Shown: one piece after another, positions 10,839 through 23,107 of the stretch | How positions within the stretch are numbered: position 1 is the first letter of the stretch | Layout of the letters: each line of letters starts with the position of its first letter | Assembly (NCBI GenBank): GCA_963920705.1 | Contig: OY987237.1 | Location: 12,988,601 to 13,052,600, forward strand | Reading direction: 5' to 3' | Length of the DNA stretch: 64,000 nucleotides | From: Odiellus spinosus | Lineage: Eukaryota; Arthropoda; Arachnida; Opiliones; Phalangiidae | The notes under the pieces: generated by a model | The model's input: the letters and a program-made list of their open reading frames with translations, nothing else | What the model was told of the DNA's origin: nothing | The model's database searches: none | Made by a program: the position numbers and the translations under genes

Positions 10839-12047
10839 TAAGTATCTAAAACATGAGGTACCACTTCTAAATTACCAGAGATCAGTTTCCAAGCTAGGGC
10901 GCGGACAAAAACTCGATATTTCGTGATTTTAAAATTATCGATAATTATATGAAATATTTTCAGAATTTTTTTAATTTTCAAGGGTGTCTGTAATTTTGGG
11001 TTATGAATTTTAAAAACCCCTACTCAAACACGACCTCATTTTGATATTTAACACCTTTGTATTTTCGCACGACGTTTCTGTTTAAATATATTTATCTGTT
11101 TAATTTTAATTACAATCGTGATTATGGAACTTTAGAGTTAAATAATTTTAACTAGGTTTGGTTTCAATCTTTCGTAGCAACCTTAAAAGGGATTAAAATT
11201 GGCGTTAAGTCTTACTATTAGGGCCCATTCTAAAGACCTTAATCCAATCTCAAGGAAATTCGCCAAATTAACAAACTTAAAAAATTATATTACGACATCG
11301 TTTAAAGTGTTAATCTCAACAAAAATTATATTTTAGGATAATAAATTATAATAATAAATGCCTATATATTCATCTTCATTTCTGGGAAGGACACGATTTC
11401 AAGAAACATTAAAATTTAAAGCTTTAACCTTTGACCTCAATATCTTAATTTTTAATCAAAGAAGTTTTAAATTATAAATTATCCCTTTGCTAATTTACCA
11501 GAGAACATGGTAAATTACCGTTACCCTGGTAATTTACCGCGAAAATTACTGATTTAAAACTCTACACCGGGACTTACATTTCAAGTGATTCAAATAAATT
11601 TTATAATTGGCAATTTTTTATCATTTAATTCGTATTTTTATTTTTCGGGGCCAGATTTGGTCCAAATTCGTGGCTCTTCGTGAACTTCGTTTAACAAAAC
11701 AGCTTTAATAGAGTTTCGCGTGGGACTTATCCTTTATAAGGAGCCTACTTAAACCATATGTAAAAAAAAAAAAAAAATTAAATAATTTTGGCGCGACTTT
11801 TTCTATTGGCGCCAAACGCAACACGTACCGAATGGTTAGGGTCTTATAACTTCTTAAGCCTTACAATGCCAGGGATTCTTAACACAATCTTATTCGAGTT
11901 AATTCACGATCTTATATACAATGAACTTTTACGAGAGGCATTGACTCTCATAGAGCAAAAACAAATATTAATGCTAAGCCTAATCTAATAATAAGCTTGA
12001 AATAATGTTTACGAAGTATTTAAATGAAAATATTGAATTGTACTCAC

Positions 12048-12125
12048 GTCGGATTCGGCCTTGAGCGGTGCAGGGGGGCCAGGAGATGATGTTTTGTTAC
12101 CCATTTCCTCTTTGCCACTCAGTAA
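12048..12125 (-). CDS. trio: Trio-like RhoGEF, exon d: short Pro/Lys linker
   Basis: 78 bp, 26 codons, phase 0/0, encoding LLSGKEEMGNKTSSPGPPAP then LKAESD. The acceptor is GGCGTCTCAG, preceded by (TTG)n instead of a plain pyrimidine run, and the donor is GAC|GTGAGT. It joins in frame to exon c upstream and exon e downstream. Similarity to vertebrate Trio is not evident because this linker is poorly conserved, so the call rests on intact frame, good splice sites, and much higher GC and codon-like structure than the flanking DNA. It could be alternatively used, since its removal keeps the frame. Confidence 0.78.
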
Positions 12126-12184
12126 CTGAGACGCCAACAACAACAACAACAAAAAAATCATAAAATGTGATTAGTTATTTGAAA

Positions 12185-12735
12185 AATCTTAAAGAAATAG
12201 TTAAGCCTAATTCAGTGATTTGATAAAGGTTAACGATATGGCTAAGCCTAATTCATTAATTTAATAAAGGTTAAAGATATAGCTAAGACTAACTCAATAT
12301 TAAAAGAAAAAAAGTAAATCTGCACTTCAATTCAGAAAAGGGTTAAGCCTAATTTAGGACTCGAAAAAGGGTTAAGCCTAATTTAGAAACTCGAAAAAGT
12401 TTCAAACTGCTAAGCCTAATTTAGGAACTCGAAAAAGGTTCAAACTGCTAAGCCTATTTATTTAACTGGGATTCAGGGGAAAAGGATTAATAAATAGCTA
12501 ACCCTAATTTGATAATTTGAAAAAAGGTTAAAATCGCTAAGCCTACTTTATTTAAATCTTAAAAATTTAAATCGTGAAGACCTATTTATTAATTTCAGAA
12601 AAATATTAAAATCGCTAAGCCTACTTCATCTAACCTCGGAAATGGGTTATAACTCGATGGCAAAATTTTAAAGAAATCGCTAAGCCTAATTTAGAAAATT
12701 TCAAAAGTTTAAAATAGCTAAGCCAAGGCTTAGTT
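12185..12735 (+). repeat. Degenerate tandem array with AAGCCTAATTT core
   Basis: About a dozen irregularly spaced copies of GCTAAGCCTAATTTAGGAAC and variants, separated by GAAAAAGGTTCAAACT-like text. The core is shared with the 23-bp satellites at 23.1 and 58.9 kb, so this may be an old eroded array of the same family. Confidence 0.65.
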
Positions 12736-13808
12736 GAAGAAAACAATCACAGAAAAAAAGTAAAATACGGTTTGAAACGCGTAGGTGGATACTTCGGTTA
12801 TGGCTGAATAGGCTTTTTTTTATTTATTAGGTAGGAAACATGTTGTCTATGTTCCAAAATTAGTCTTAGGAGTAGAAATGTCAACTTAACTATTAAGACT
12901 ATGAGAAAATAAATGTAAGTTTTGGGGGCGATGATGTGAGTGGGTGGCAGTTCGTACTAGCCATATACGAAAGGAACCAAATAAACTTGGCAGTGAGTGA
13001 GGTTAGAGAACAAAAACTAGGTTATTAATAGGTCTATAATGAATCAGGGTTGTCGACGGGAACAAAATAGAAGACTTCTTCCGGTTTTTGAAAGCTTTAA
13101 AGATAATTCCATCGCCTATAATACGTTAATCTAAACCGATAGTAATTCTAAGTACTTGATCATAATATCCTTGTTTAACAACTAACTTTAACTATTAATT
13201 GATATTAGTTAAATTTAAAATTAAATCTCAAAATTGAAGATGAATTTTTTTTTTCAATTTAATTAAATTAATTTGTAAGATTAATTTTGCCACAAATCGG
13301 GTATAAACTGCTATTTATTTATGGGTGGGCTAATCTAATTGGTCCAATTTCCCATACATTGAAATTTAAATCTAATCAAACTTAAATTTATAATTTATTT
13401 TTTTATTTTTTGATTTTAAAACCACGAAGTTAATTACTAAGAATATTGTTGATATAAGTCTGGGTAAATCTGATTGGTCCTTTTTTCCCTCCAATAAAAT
13501 TGAAATATATATTACCATTTATAAAATTAAGAAGGGTTACCTATAACATTTGTGAAACCAAGTCCATAAAAATTTCCCTGATTTCCCCCAAAATATCTGA
13601 TATTTCAAGGTTTTCTAGGCTTACACGAACTATTTGAAACCTTGTTCATACAATTATTGCTTAGGATTAGTTTTTTAATCCGAATAACATCAGGATCGAG
13701 TAACGTAATAAACATCAAGAAGGGAGGATTATAATGATAGTAGTGTTAACGTTTAATCGAGTAATCGAGGGGTCAGACACTCTTGAATTCGCTGTAACCT
13801 GAATTCAC

Positions 13809-14240
13809 AGAGTTCAGCTTTGATAGCGAATTGAGTTCGAACTCTAATGAACTCTGAGTTCAGCTTTGATTGAGAATTGAGTTCGAACTCTAATGAACTC
13901 CGAGTTCAGCTTTGATTGTGAATTGAGTTCGAACTCTAATGAACTCTGAGTTCAGCTTTGATAGCGAATTGAGTTCGAACTCTAATGAACTCTGAGTTCA
14001 GCTTTGATAGCGAATTGAGTTCGAACTCTAATGAACTCTGAGTTCAGCTTTGATAGCGAATTGAGTTCGAACTCTAATGAACTCTGAGTTCAGCTTTGAT
14101 AGCGAATTGAGTTCGAACTCTAATGAACTCTGAGTTCAGCTTTGATAGCGAATTGAGTTCGAACTCTAATGAACTCCGAGTTCATCTTTGATTGTGAATT
14201 GAGTTCGAACTCTAATGAACTCTGAGTTCAGCTTTGATAG
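13809..14240 (+). repeat. 46-bp minisatellite
   Basis: About nine units of 46 bp beginning GAGTTCAGCTTTGATAGCGA. Each contains the palindrome GAGTTCGAACTC and the near-palindrome AATGAACTC/GAGTTCA. Two unit types (TGATAGCGAA and TGATTGTGAA) alternate at the array edges, while the centre is homogeneous. Confidence 0.95.
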
Positions 14241-14314
14241 TGCAAAGAGTTGAAAAATCTTCTACACCTGAGTTCGAGTGTGTCTGCCCCCTCACATTTA
14301 ATGTTTCTTCTTAC

Positions 14315-14450
14315 CTTCCAGGCGTGCGGTGGGGCTGAGGTGGGCGCGGGTGTAGCGGGTGTCTTTTTGGGACTGGATTTGGCCGCTTCGCTCGCCGCCC
14401 TCTCCAATCGGCCATGGCTCAACTTTCGGACAGGATTCGATAACCACTTC
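14315..14450 (-). CDS. trio: Trio-like RhoGEF, exon c: KWLSNPVRKLS block
   Basis: 136 bp. The first base completes an Arg codon from exon b, followed by 45 codons: KWLSNPVRKLSHGRLERAAS, then EAAKSSPKKTPATPAPTSAP and PHAWK. The acceptor is TTTGTCAG and the donor AAG|GTAAGA. Human Trio has LRKWLTSPVRRLSSGK at the same distance after its SH3 domain, so this is one of the strongest anchors for the gene identity. The second half, Lys/Pro/Thr-rich, is probably disordered. Open frames on the plus strand and in another minus frame here are shadows. Confidence 0.95.
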
Positions 14451-14862
14451 CTGACAAATACAAAAGAAAAAAGCAAATTTTACTATTTCTCTCGAAAAAG
14501 TACAATCTGGAACAAAATTATACCTCATGAAATTATATATGATTGATTATGGGAGTTACCTAAACTCGGTATGATGAAATTAATAGCTCGAAATATTTAA
14601 AAATCATGCTTAGATAATTTAAAGCAAAAGTACTAATTTTACCCCATGATGTAATTACAAACATTTACATCCTTGGAAGAGGTTTAAATGTCACCATAAA
14701 TCTCCTGTTTTAAAATGAGGAAATATATCCCTTATATGGTTGCCACATTTTCAATGAGAATATGGTGAGCGATATATTAAAGATAACAAGATAGGGGCGA
14801 TTCAGATACGAAGATATTACGATTGAGATAAAGCTTCGAAGTGTCATACTAATTTTGTTTAA

Positions 14863-15287
14863 AAGGAGAATGCAACCTAATAACAAATGATTTTTTGTCA
14901 ATTCCTTATCGTTTAAATAGGTTTAATTCACCGATAAAAAGTTTACTAAACAAATATTAAACTAGAAATAAATTTATAACTTACCCGGAAAATAGGCTTA
15001 GCGGGATTCATGGAGATCCTGATTTCCTTGCGAATAAGGTCTAGCGACCAATGAGCGAAGGTCCATCGTTCACGCGAGATCTCCGAGAGACTTACAATCG
15101 CGTTCGATTGGTCGCTAGACCCTTATATGCGAGGAAATCAGGATCTCCATGAATCCCGCTAAGCCTATTTTCCGGGTAAGTTTTAAATTTATTTCTAGTT
15201 TAATATTTGTTCGTAAATTTTTTCACTAGTGGATTAGGCCTATTTAAACAATAAGGAATCTATATGCTGTTAGTATGCATTCTCCCT
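14863..15287. mobile_element. Palindromic TTAA element B2
   Basis: TTAA at 14,859-14,862 and 15,288-15,291 frame AAGGAGAATGCAACCTAATA ... GTATGCATTCTCCCT. Long imperfect arms meet near 15,080 at a CACGCGAGATCTC centre, so nearly the whole 425 bp can fold back. No coding capacity. Confidence 0.92.
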
Positions 15288-15300
15288 TTAAAGGCAGGTT

Positions 15301-15597
15301 GAAGAGGAAATTCAGCTGATCTACATGAATCTCGCTAAGCCTAATTTTTTTTACTGACGAATTATTCCTATTTAAACGACAAGGAATCGATAAACAGTCG
15401 TCTTATAATGAATTACATTCTCTCTTTAATTGTATCATTGTCAAAAAACTTATATTACATCTTCATTCTATCTTTAATCGGAGAATGCAGTCGGACAAAT
15501 GATTTTCTACCAATTTCGGATCGTTTTAAAATAGGCCTAATCAACTAGTAAAAAAAAAATCTCAAGAAAACATTAAGCTAGAAATCAATTTAAGTTT
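15301..15597. mobile_element. Two partial B elements
   Basis: 15,301-15,425 is a right arm (CTACATGAATCTCGCTAAGC ... TTACATTCTCTCT then TTAA). 15,478-15,597 is a diverged left arm (TCGGAGAATGCAGTCGG ...). Each lacks its partner arm. Confidence 0.7.
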
Positions 15598-15708
15598 GAT
15601 ATCTTGTCGATTACGACGAGCCTCAGGCCAACGTCCAACTTAATTAGTGGGTTAAGTTAATTACTTTGAAAACTAATTGATGGGGGGGGATGGTGTTAAG
15701 TAACAAAC

Positions 15709-15868
15709 CTGAATGTTCCTCTTCTTTTACTAGCGGCTGCTGGTGAGCCGGTGCTTTGTGGACCCGCAGTGTTGCCACTCGAGTGCGAATGCGAATTTGG
15801 GGCGCCACCCAGGGCGTAAGAATTGGACGAGCCCAGGCCACACTCAGACGAACCCACCGCGCCACCAT
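15709..15868 (-). CDS. trio: Trio-like RhoGEF, exon b: Gly/Ser linker after SH3
   Basis: 160 bp, entering in phase 1 (the last G of the SH3 exon plus AT makes Asp) and leaving in phase 2. It encodes DGGAVGSSECGLGSSNSYAL, a His/Ser/Asn-rich run, GPQSTGSPAAASKRRGTF and the first two bases of Arg, which leads into RKWLSNPVRKLS. The acceptor is TCTTTCTCAG and the donor CAG|GTTTGT. Human Trio similarly has a Ser/Pro-rich stretch ending KRPGNTL before RKWL. The segment is low-complexity and probably flexible. Other open minus-strand frames over it are shadows. Confidence 0.93.
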
Positions 15869-16482
15869 CTGAGAAAGACAAAATAAACACAATTAAATTA
15901 AAATGTTCGTGGCAGCTTCACTTTAATCGTGGTATTTCAAGGAAAATATATGTTAGTGGTCCTTTAAATTTCTATTATCGGTATTAAGTGAACTATAAAG
16001 GTGTTTTTTGAGCATTAGAAGAAGCCGTAATTTGTAAGTGTCGCTCGGGCTATTTGCCAACACCCGACCTCACATTTAAAACTGTCATTTACAAGTGCCC
16101 TCCCGAATCCCAGAGACATCTCGGCTCAGGTCTGTTTATTTTCAACGTGTTACCTCTGAAGTAAGTATTCCACGATTCTCTCCTCCCCTCCCAAACAAGC
16201 CTCTTTAAATTCTAGTGTGCAAGCTACAATAAAGTGAAGCTGAAATGCCAGTATTTATTATTTCTAACAACTTTATATAAATATTTGGTGAACTGAAAAT
16301 GTTAAAATAAGACTGTCACCATTTTCTTTCAATTTCTATGGATTATATTTTTGGTTTTATTATTCTATTAAAACGCCATATTCAAAATTTTATACCTCTA
16401 GGTTGAAAGCGTTCGAAGGAAACCTCAAAATAAAAAGTTGATTTTTTTTTTTTTTTTTTTCAATATATGACGTAGTTTTCTA

Positions 16483-17190
16483 TTTGTTAAATTAATAAAT
16501 TAATCTTTGTATTTAAAGTAGTTAATAAATTAACCTTTGTATTAAAATTATTTAATAAATTAATAAAATCTTTGTATTTAAATTATTTAATAAATTAATA
16601 AAATATTTGTATTTAAATTATTTAATAAATTGATAAGGAATCTTTGTATTTAAATTATTTAATAAATTAATAAGGAATCTTTGTATTTAAATTATTTAAT
16701 AAATTAATAAGGAATCTTTGTATTTAAATTATTTAATAAATTAATAAAATTTGTATTTAAATTATTTAATAAATTAATAAAATTTTTGTATTTAAAATAT
16801 TTAATAAATTAATAAAGTAATCTTTGTATTTAAATTATTTAATAAATTAATAAAGTAATCTTTGTATTTAAATTATTTAATAAATTAATAAAGCAATCTT
16901 TGTATTTAAATTACTTAATAAATTAATGAAATCATATTTGTATTTAAATTAAAAATCAAATAGATCTTTGAAATTAAATTGGTTAACAAATTAATAGAAT
17001 AATATTTGTATTTAAATTAAAAATAAAATGGAATGATATTTGTATTTAAATTAAAAATAAAATGGAATGATATTTGTATTTAAATTAAAAATCAAATGAA
17101 ATCGTATTTGGATTTAAATTAAAAATTAAATAAAATCATATTTGAATTTAAATTAAAAATCAAATATAACATCTTTGAATTTAAATTAGT
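16483..17190 (+). repeat. AT-rich tandem array (about 35-42 bp units)
   Basis: Some 17-18 units of TTTGTATTTAAATTATTTAA plus TAAATTAATAAAN(0-8). The spacer varies (AA, AAT, GGAATC, GTAATC). Units become more diverged towards 17,190, where TTAAAAATAAAATGG replaces the usual text. The palindrome ATTTAAAT recurs in each unit. Confidence 0.9.
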
Positions 17191-17851
17191 TTAAATATTG
17201 ATTTCCAAGCCTATATAGTTTATTTCAACTGGTCTTTAAAACATAATTTGGGGTATATCGGCGGAATAACACAGGCGGAATAACACAGGCGGACGGACAG
17301 ACGGGTTAAAATATGGTTAACACGTGAGAGAGATATCAGGGTTAGGAATCACGTTGCTCAATTTTAACAAGCTCAAACTAAATTATAAAACAGCGGGGTC
17401 TCTTCGGAATAAACATGGTCCCGAATGTCACTGTAGTAAAAGCTCCTAATCATTTCCTTTGTACTTATTACTAATCCTAAATCTGAAAAGAACTAAGCCG
17501 GTAAACAGTAATAGCAAAGAACGGCGGTAACTCAAAAGTCTCCTCAGACTGATAAATTTTCGGAACGTGCCAAATCAGCTTTAAATCTGAGATCAGACGA
17601 CCAGATTTCGAAGCAGACGGCTATAGGGAGCTAGACATAATCACTCTTGTATAAACCCGAGCCTCTCCCAGGAGTCCAATTTAAAATAAGTTTCTTCGCG
17701 AGATAAGTTTACCTAAAGGTGAATGTTTCTAACGCTAGTGTTTAGCGCGTATATAGGACATCAAAATATAATCCTCAATCTTTCCGTCTGTCTGTCGGTG
17801 GGGAACGCTAAAATGTACACGCAAAGTTACATTTAGTTTAAGAGTTTTTAA

Positions 17852-18025
17852 AGGGAAACTTGGAGCTAAAAATGGAACATCTTTTGAATATATTTTCGGA
17901 ATCACCGGATGATAAAAATGTACTCGAGAATTATTTTTTGGAATTTTAAGACACGTTTTTGGTGCTCAAATTAATTTCTAAATTAATTTAGCACTTATAA
18001 TGTCCTAACATAAATAGAATAGGCC
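17852..18025 (+). mobile_element. TTAA element F, copy 1 (left arm)
   Basis: Follows TTAA (17,848-17,851) with AGGGAAACTTGGAGCTAAAA and the block CTTTTGAATATATTTTCGGAATCA, as in the complete copy at 60.36 kb. The right end is not recognisable, so it is truncated. Confidence 0.65.
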
Positions 18026-19017
18026 TTGAGCGACAAAAGCCGGACATTTTACTGGACATTTGTCCAATAAGAAGAAGCCTAAACTGGTAGAGGAAATTCT
18101 GACAATGTCTGGTAATATTTTAAAATGTCTGAACAATTGTCCAGAAATAAAATATTTTTATTTACATACCTGACGGGGGTAGAAATCACAACCAGCGGTT
18201 AGTTATGGTAACTATTTATATAATTATTTATAATAATATATTATTTTATAATTATTATAATATTAAACTTACTTATCCGACGAAAATAACATTTCTCTAA
18301 AAATGATTGTCGAATTTATTTTATCCAGATGGTTATACGTAAAATTTCACAACACTAACGCGAACATAAACACGAGAACACACGCTTAAATTTCACACGC
18401 CTGTGAACACGTCACGAGTTCTTGAACACACTACCGTTGTCATGATTATAAATAAATCTCCGTTATAATTTGAAATAATGATGGTGCATTTTCGATATAT
18501 ATCAATCGCAATACAAACTGCGGGAATTGTAACAACTTCTTACGTAACTAATGGATGGTATAAAATGTTTCACCCGTTTCTAGGCGCTCCTGACTCGTCC
18601 GAATGCCACAAATTGCAATTAGGAATGAGATTCGGGAGTGTATTCGAGGCGAGGAAGGGAGCCCGCTGTCGTAACACCGACACAAATCTAGAGGCATTAC
18701 TCTTTGTCGTCAACAGCGCCACCTACGCCTATAGTTTCGCGGTTGATCCTTATTAACCCGGGCCGTAAAGAGAAGGAGCTATTTAGGCGCTATTGTGAGA
18801 AACCAAAGCTCGCAAATATTCCAAAATACCATGTAATACAAAATTGGCTGACGACCAGAGATTCTAATTCTATAGATAGATATTTTAAGCGCTTATCTCG
18901 TATTGGGAACTAAAGAAATAGAGATAGTCTTGGGTTACCCGCGATTATAAAGAGAAATTGAAGGGGTTTTTACGTAATTCAGATGTATTCGAAGTATATA
19001 TTTGGATTAATGACTTA

Positions 19018-19317
19018 AGCTACGGTCTGTACACTAGCATTTCTTAATCGGTTTGAAACGGTAAAAATCAAACCGTTATTCAAATCTCCATGAATAGTTT
19101 TAAGCGTCAAGCGTTCACGCGTTATCTTCATAAATCGATTTATTGTAGCTTCATCTATCGGTTGTTGAAACCGAATCGGTACGAAACTGGTTCCCGAAGC
19201 AGTTTCGAGAAATCGAATCAAATCGATTCGAGAAAAGACGGTTTCCCGTTCACACGACTCTAGCGAAACGTTTCACAAATGTTTAAATCGATTTCAAGGC
19301 CTAGTATGAACGCGGCT
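19018..19317 (+). mobile_element. Dispersed element H, copy 4
   Basis: Full-length copy from AGCTACGGTCTGTACACTAG to CTAGTATGAACGCGGCT with the shared interior CCGAATCGGTACGAAACTGG. Small open frames in it recur in other H copies and are not genes. Confidence 0.8.
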
Positions 19318-19324
19318 TGGTATC

Positions 19325-19622
19325 CTCGGCACTATGGTCGCGTGATTTCGCTATTATAGAGCCTACAGTTGATTCTCGCGCGTGATAAGGTCGCTTTGGC
19401 GCGGTTTTTTTCGTAAAAGTACTTAACTTAAGTCAACTTAGTTTCGTATTAAAATTATCGTTAATTAACTCCCAGAAATTTTTATTTTGAAGTTTCTTTC
19501 TTCACACGTAAACCGGCAGAGGTAAAAAATTTTGAATATGACGTTTTAATAGTATAATAAAACTAAAAATATAATCCATAGTCATTCGAAAATAAATTAA
19601 AAAAAAATGTGACAACCTCACT
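19325..19622 (+). repeat. Dispersed repeat G, copy 2
   Basis: CACTATGGTCGCGTGATTTC, AAGGTCGCTTTGGCGCGG, CGTAAAAGTACTT and finally ACAACCTCACTTTAA. Same motif order as at 1.4 kb. Confidence 0.5.
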
Positions 19623-20039
19623 TTAATAAAAGCAATCAGCTTGTCATTGGGATTTAACAATATATTAGCTTGTCTGCTGAACTATAAACGTGGCCTTTAG
19701 AAAGACGAAAATAGGTCCTAAAGAGTCTTAGACTTGAGTGACTTAGAGGTTAGGTCTTTTTTAAAAGTATTCAGTATATAGAGTTGATTGTACCTCTGTA
19801 ATCCCGGAGATAGAATCGTTTAAAAAACAGGACTAGAGAACTTGATAACAAGAAGGAAAATTAAAAAAAAAAAAATTCAAAAAATTGCCTGATTTACGAC
19901 CATTTTTTATTTAGGCGAAAACCGACGTTTATATTTCAGTTATAATTTTGAAAGGAACATAATTTATCTTAAGAAAAACTCGTTTTACAAGGGGATTAAG
20001 AATACATTCCAAGAATGTAACGAAATATAAGCCCCGTTC

Positions 20040-20433
20040 ATACTACGATTTGGAACCGATTTAAACCGTTTCACTAGAGTCGTGTGAACGGGAAACAGTC
20101 ATTTCTCGAATCGATTCGATTTATCGAAACTGCTTCGGGAACCGGTTTCATATCGATTCGGTTTCAACAAAGCCGCGATCATACTTAATGTTGGAATCGA
20201 TTTAAACCCCTTCAAAACGTTTCGCTAGATCGTGTGAACGGCAAACCGTCATTTCTCGAAACTGCTTCGGGAACCAGTTCCGTTTCAACAACCGATAGAT
20301 GAAGCTATAATAAATCGATTTATTAAGGTAATGTGTGAACACGTGACGCTTAAAACGATTCCTGGCGATTTGAATATCGGTTTGATTTTACCTTTTCAAA
20401 TCGATTAAGAAATCCTATAGTGTGACCGTAGCT
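20040..20433 (-). mobile_element. Element H, two minus-oriented copies (first truncated)
   Basis: 20,040-20,170 starts AGCCCCGTTCATACTACG and breaks off at GGTTTCAACAA. A second copy begins AGCCGCGATCATACTTAATG at 20,171 and runs to CCGTAGC at 20,433. Confidence 0.7.
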
Positions 20434-20705
20434 TTCTCGTCTAGATACTTTTTGAGAATTTTATTTATTTATAGACGTATTTATTTATTTAAGATAAAAT
20501 TGGAAAAGGGTCAGAAATTACTATTGAAATAGCGCTTAGTACATGATGATTTGAACTCATTCCAAGGATGTTATATCTATCGATATAAAGTTGAATTATG
20601 TGCTGACAGTATTACGTATGGAAGGTTAAAATCTTCATGTTTTGGGGGTTATTTTGAATGGTAAAATTGCACAGTTCAAAATGAAACAAGATGGTCTCAC
20701 AAATA

Positions 20706-20986
20706 AGCTACGATCACACTAGCATTTCTTAATCGATTTGAAACGGTTAAATCAAACCGATATTCAAATTGCCAGGAATCGTTTTAAGCGTCACGCGTTC
20801 ACGCGTTATCTTTATAAATCGATTTATTGTAGCTTCATCTATCGGTTGTTGAAACCGAATCGGTACGAAACTGGTTCCCGAAGCAGTTTTGAGAAATCGA
20901 ATCAAATCGATTCGAGAAAAGACGGTTTCCCATTCACACGACTCTAGCGAAACGATTTGAAACGGGTTAAATCTATTCCAAGGCCA
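20706..20986 (+). mobile_element. Dispersed element H, copy 6
   Basis: AGCTACGATCACACTAGCAT opens the copy. The right end stops at ATTCCAAGGCCAAGAG, short of the usual TATGAACGCGGCT. Confidence 0.7.
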
Positions 20987-21579
20987 AGAGAAAAAAAAAT
21001 ATATAAGTCTTTTTGCTCTGGTAAAATACCTATTTGGTATTTTACCAGGGAAAAAAGTAAATTAACAGTACCCTGGTAATTTACAGCTTAAATTACCGTT
21101 GGAAATTACCGATTTACAACTAGTGATGCGCTATCAAAAGATTCGTTTGCTCTTGGTTATTTTTTTTTAATATTATCCTAAATTGAAGTTATTGCGCAAA
21201 ACGGAAATATATAGCCAATCCTCTTTATCTAAAAAAAAAAACTTGTCAAAACAAACAAACCTTTAATTACTCATTTTACATCTACACACGGTACTAGGAA
21301 AATTTTGACTTTAAAGAGGAAGTCTCGTCATATCCATTTGATTAATTTAAAGGGTAATTAAAAACTGATATATCACTTTATTGATTTTATGTTTTTTTCT
21401 GAATCTACGATATCGAAAACCAAAGAAAAAAATCAACCCTTATTTTTACGCGTCTCCTAATTATGATAGAAAACGTTCTAAAGATGGGACTTAGTCGTCT
21501 GCTACGAAAAAGCATGGTCCACCTGTCTTGGAATTGACCAATAGGCGCTCTTGCAAAATCCCCTCGTGTTTAGTATTAT

Positions 21580-21980
21580 CAGGGGTATATAATAACCCCC
21601 TTCGGGGGTAAGTATGAAAGCCCCTATACTACCAATGCTAAAAATCACGAACAACAAGAGCCCGCTGCTGACTATCTAGGCCACTAGCTCGCGCTGTACT
21701 TCTCAATGTCGCTACTCTAGTAAATGGTCTTTGTATAAACGAAACGGCTCGATTTGTGTTTAGAACTGGCTGTCTGTTAAAATGGAGTCAAAGGTTGACT
21801 TCAGCTCGCAAGTTCCGGAAGTGCGCGTAGGGAATATTTAGTAAGGTTCAAAATGGTGTAACTATTTTTTGGGAGTAAAGCGGTGTGTCGATCCGCCGCG
21901 ATTTACGCCGGGCACTCGTTGTTCGTCGATTTTGCCTACCTTTCATACTTCCCCCCGAAGGGGGTTATTATATACCTCTG
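21580..21980 (+). mobile_element. Family C transposon, copy C2
   Basis: 401 bp, starting CAGGGGTATATAATAACCCC and ending TTATATACCTCTG, with the 7-bp duplication GTATTAT on both sides (21,573-21,579; 21,981-21,987). Relative to C3 it lacks about 20 bp near the TTCCTGTCTCGGGAGTCAGG segment. Confidence 0.93.
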
Positions 21981-23107
21981 GTATTATTTATATTACAAAC
22001 GGGACATTAAATTGAAAGAGCGTGTTTGAATTTCGTTTACTTTTAGGCTCGATTTAGGCTTAGCATTTTTAAGAAAGGTCACCTGGTCTAAACGTCGCAT
22101 ATTTGCCGGAAGATAACCGAAATGAAATACATTTCACTCTCCCTTTAGTCAATTAAATATCACTCACTTTCGATAAATGGTTGGGGCATAATTTTAAAAT
22201 AGGCTTAGCAACAACGAAATTGACCTATATTTCACATCCCCTTTAGTCAAAAATCTATTAAAATCAAGATTAAACTAAAATTATATTTAAATATTAACCC
22301 TTAGTTTAAACAACGTCTAATATAAAATTAATAAAAAAAATTAGATTTAACAATTTCGAGACTAAATGTAAATATTGAAATGGGGTTTAAATCGAGAATA
22401 AATTAAATTTAAATATAATTAAAAACATAATTAAAATAATTAAGAAATACCTTGGTTGACGTAGAATTGAGATTTCACTCTAGCCATTACGTAACACGAC
22501 CTGAACACATGATTTTTAAATATTAAGTAATCTTCAAACCAAGATATTTCTTCACTATACTAGCGCTAGTTTAGTCATTATATGTACTATTATTTCTAAA
22601 TGAACTCGAAACGCACCTTCACTGTCAGACCGACTTCGCGATAATGACTCGAAATATTTTTATCTACACTTTATTTTTTATCTTCTTTATTTTTCTTTTT
22701 TTGTTTGAAACGTTTCGTAGGTTGATAGGTGATTTTTTCAGTCCTTAACAATTTGACGTAATCTATCTTAGCCGTATATATTTTAATATATTGAACGTGT
22801 TGAAAAATAACCCTAGAATGAGTCAAAACAGCGCGACTTCACATAAGGCTAAAATGATATTATGGTATATGTAAAAAGACCATGACATAAATATTCAAAT
22901 TATAATTTTCATGATCATAGTATTCGTATCGTTGTAATATAAAATTATATTGGGTTTCTATACGTAACTAGCTATTACAGCTCAAAAGAGTATTACAAAT
23001 TATAATAATTATTGGTGACGTGGTCTAATCATTTACGTAATATGATAAAATTACTGTAATTTCTCTTACATTGTTCCACTTTAAACATCTCGAAAAAAGC
23101 TATTTTA

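Larger units (their letters stand above)
5273..12047 (-). other. Intron d-e
   Basis: 6.8-kb intron. Contents: H elements (5,461-5,755; 10,289-10,838), an imperfect foldback (6,266-6,546), a truncated P repeat (6,937-7,085), a 1.2-kb 33/23-bp array (7,085-8,312), transposon C1 (9,135-9,552) and poly-A tracts near 5,390 and 11,762. Segments 8,640-9,130, 9,560-10,280 and 10,840-12,040 show nothing I can name. Confidence 0.8.
12126..14314 (-). other. Intron c-d
   Basis: 2.2-kb intron. It has a degenerate array with the AAGCCTAATTT motif (12,185-12,735) and a 46-bp array (13,809-14,240) ending 75 bp from exon c. The middle, 12,740-13,800, is AT-rich with nothing recognised. Confidence 0.85.
14451..15708 (-). 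other. Intron b-c
   Basis: 1.3-kb intron occupied mainly by B2 (14,863-15,287) and two partial B pieces (about 15,301-15,425 and 15,478-15,597). 14,451-14,860 shows nothing recognisable. Confidence 0.85.

Noticed and set aside
18478-18756. 92-codon plus-strand frame
   Set aside because: In-frame ATG but no recognisable domain. Composition matches the surrounding intron apart from a short GC-richer tail; not supportable as a gene.
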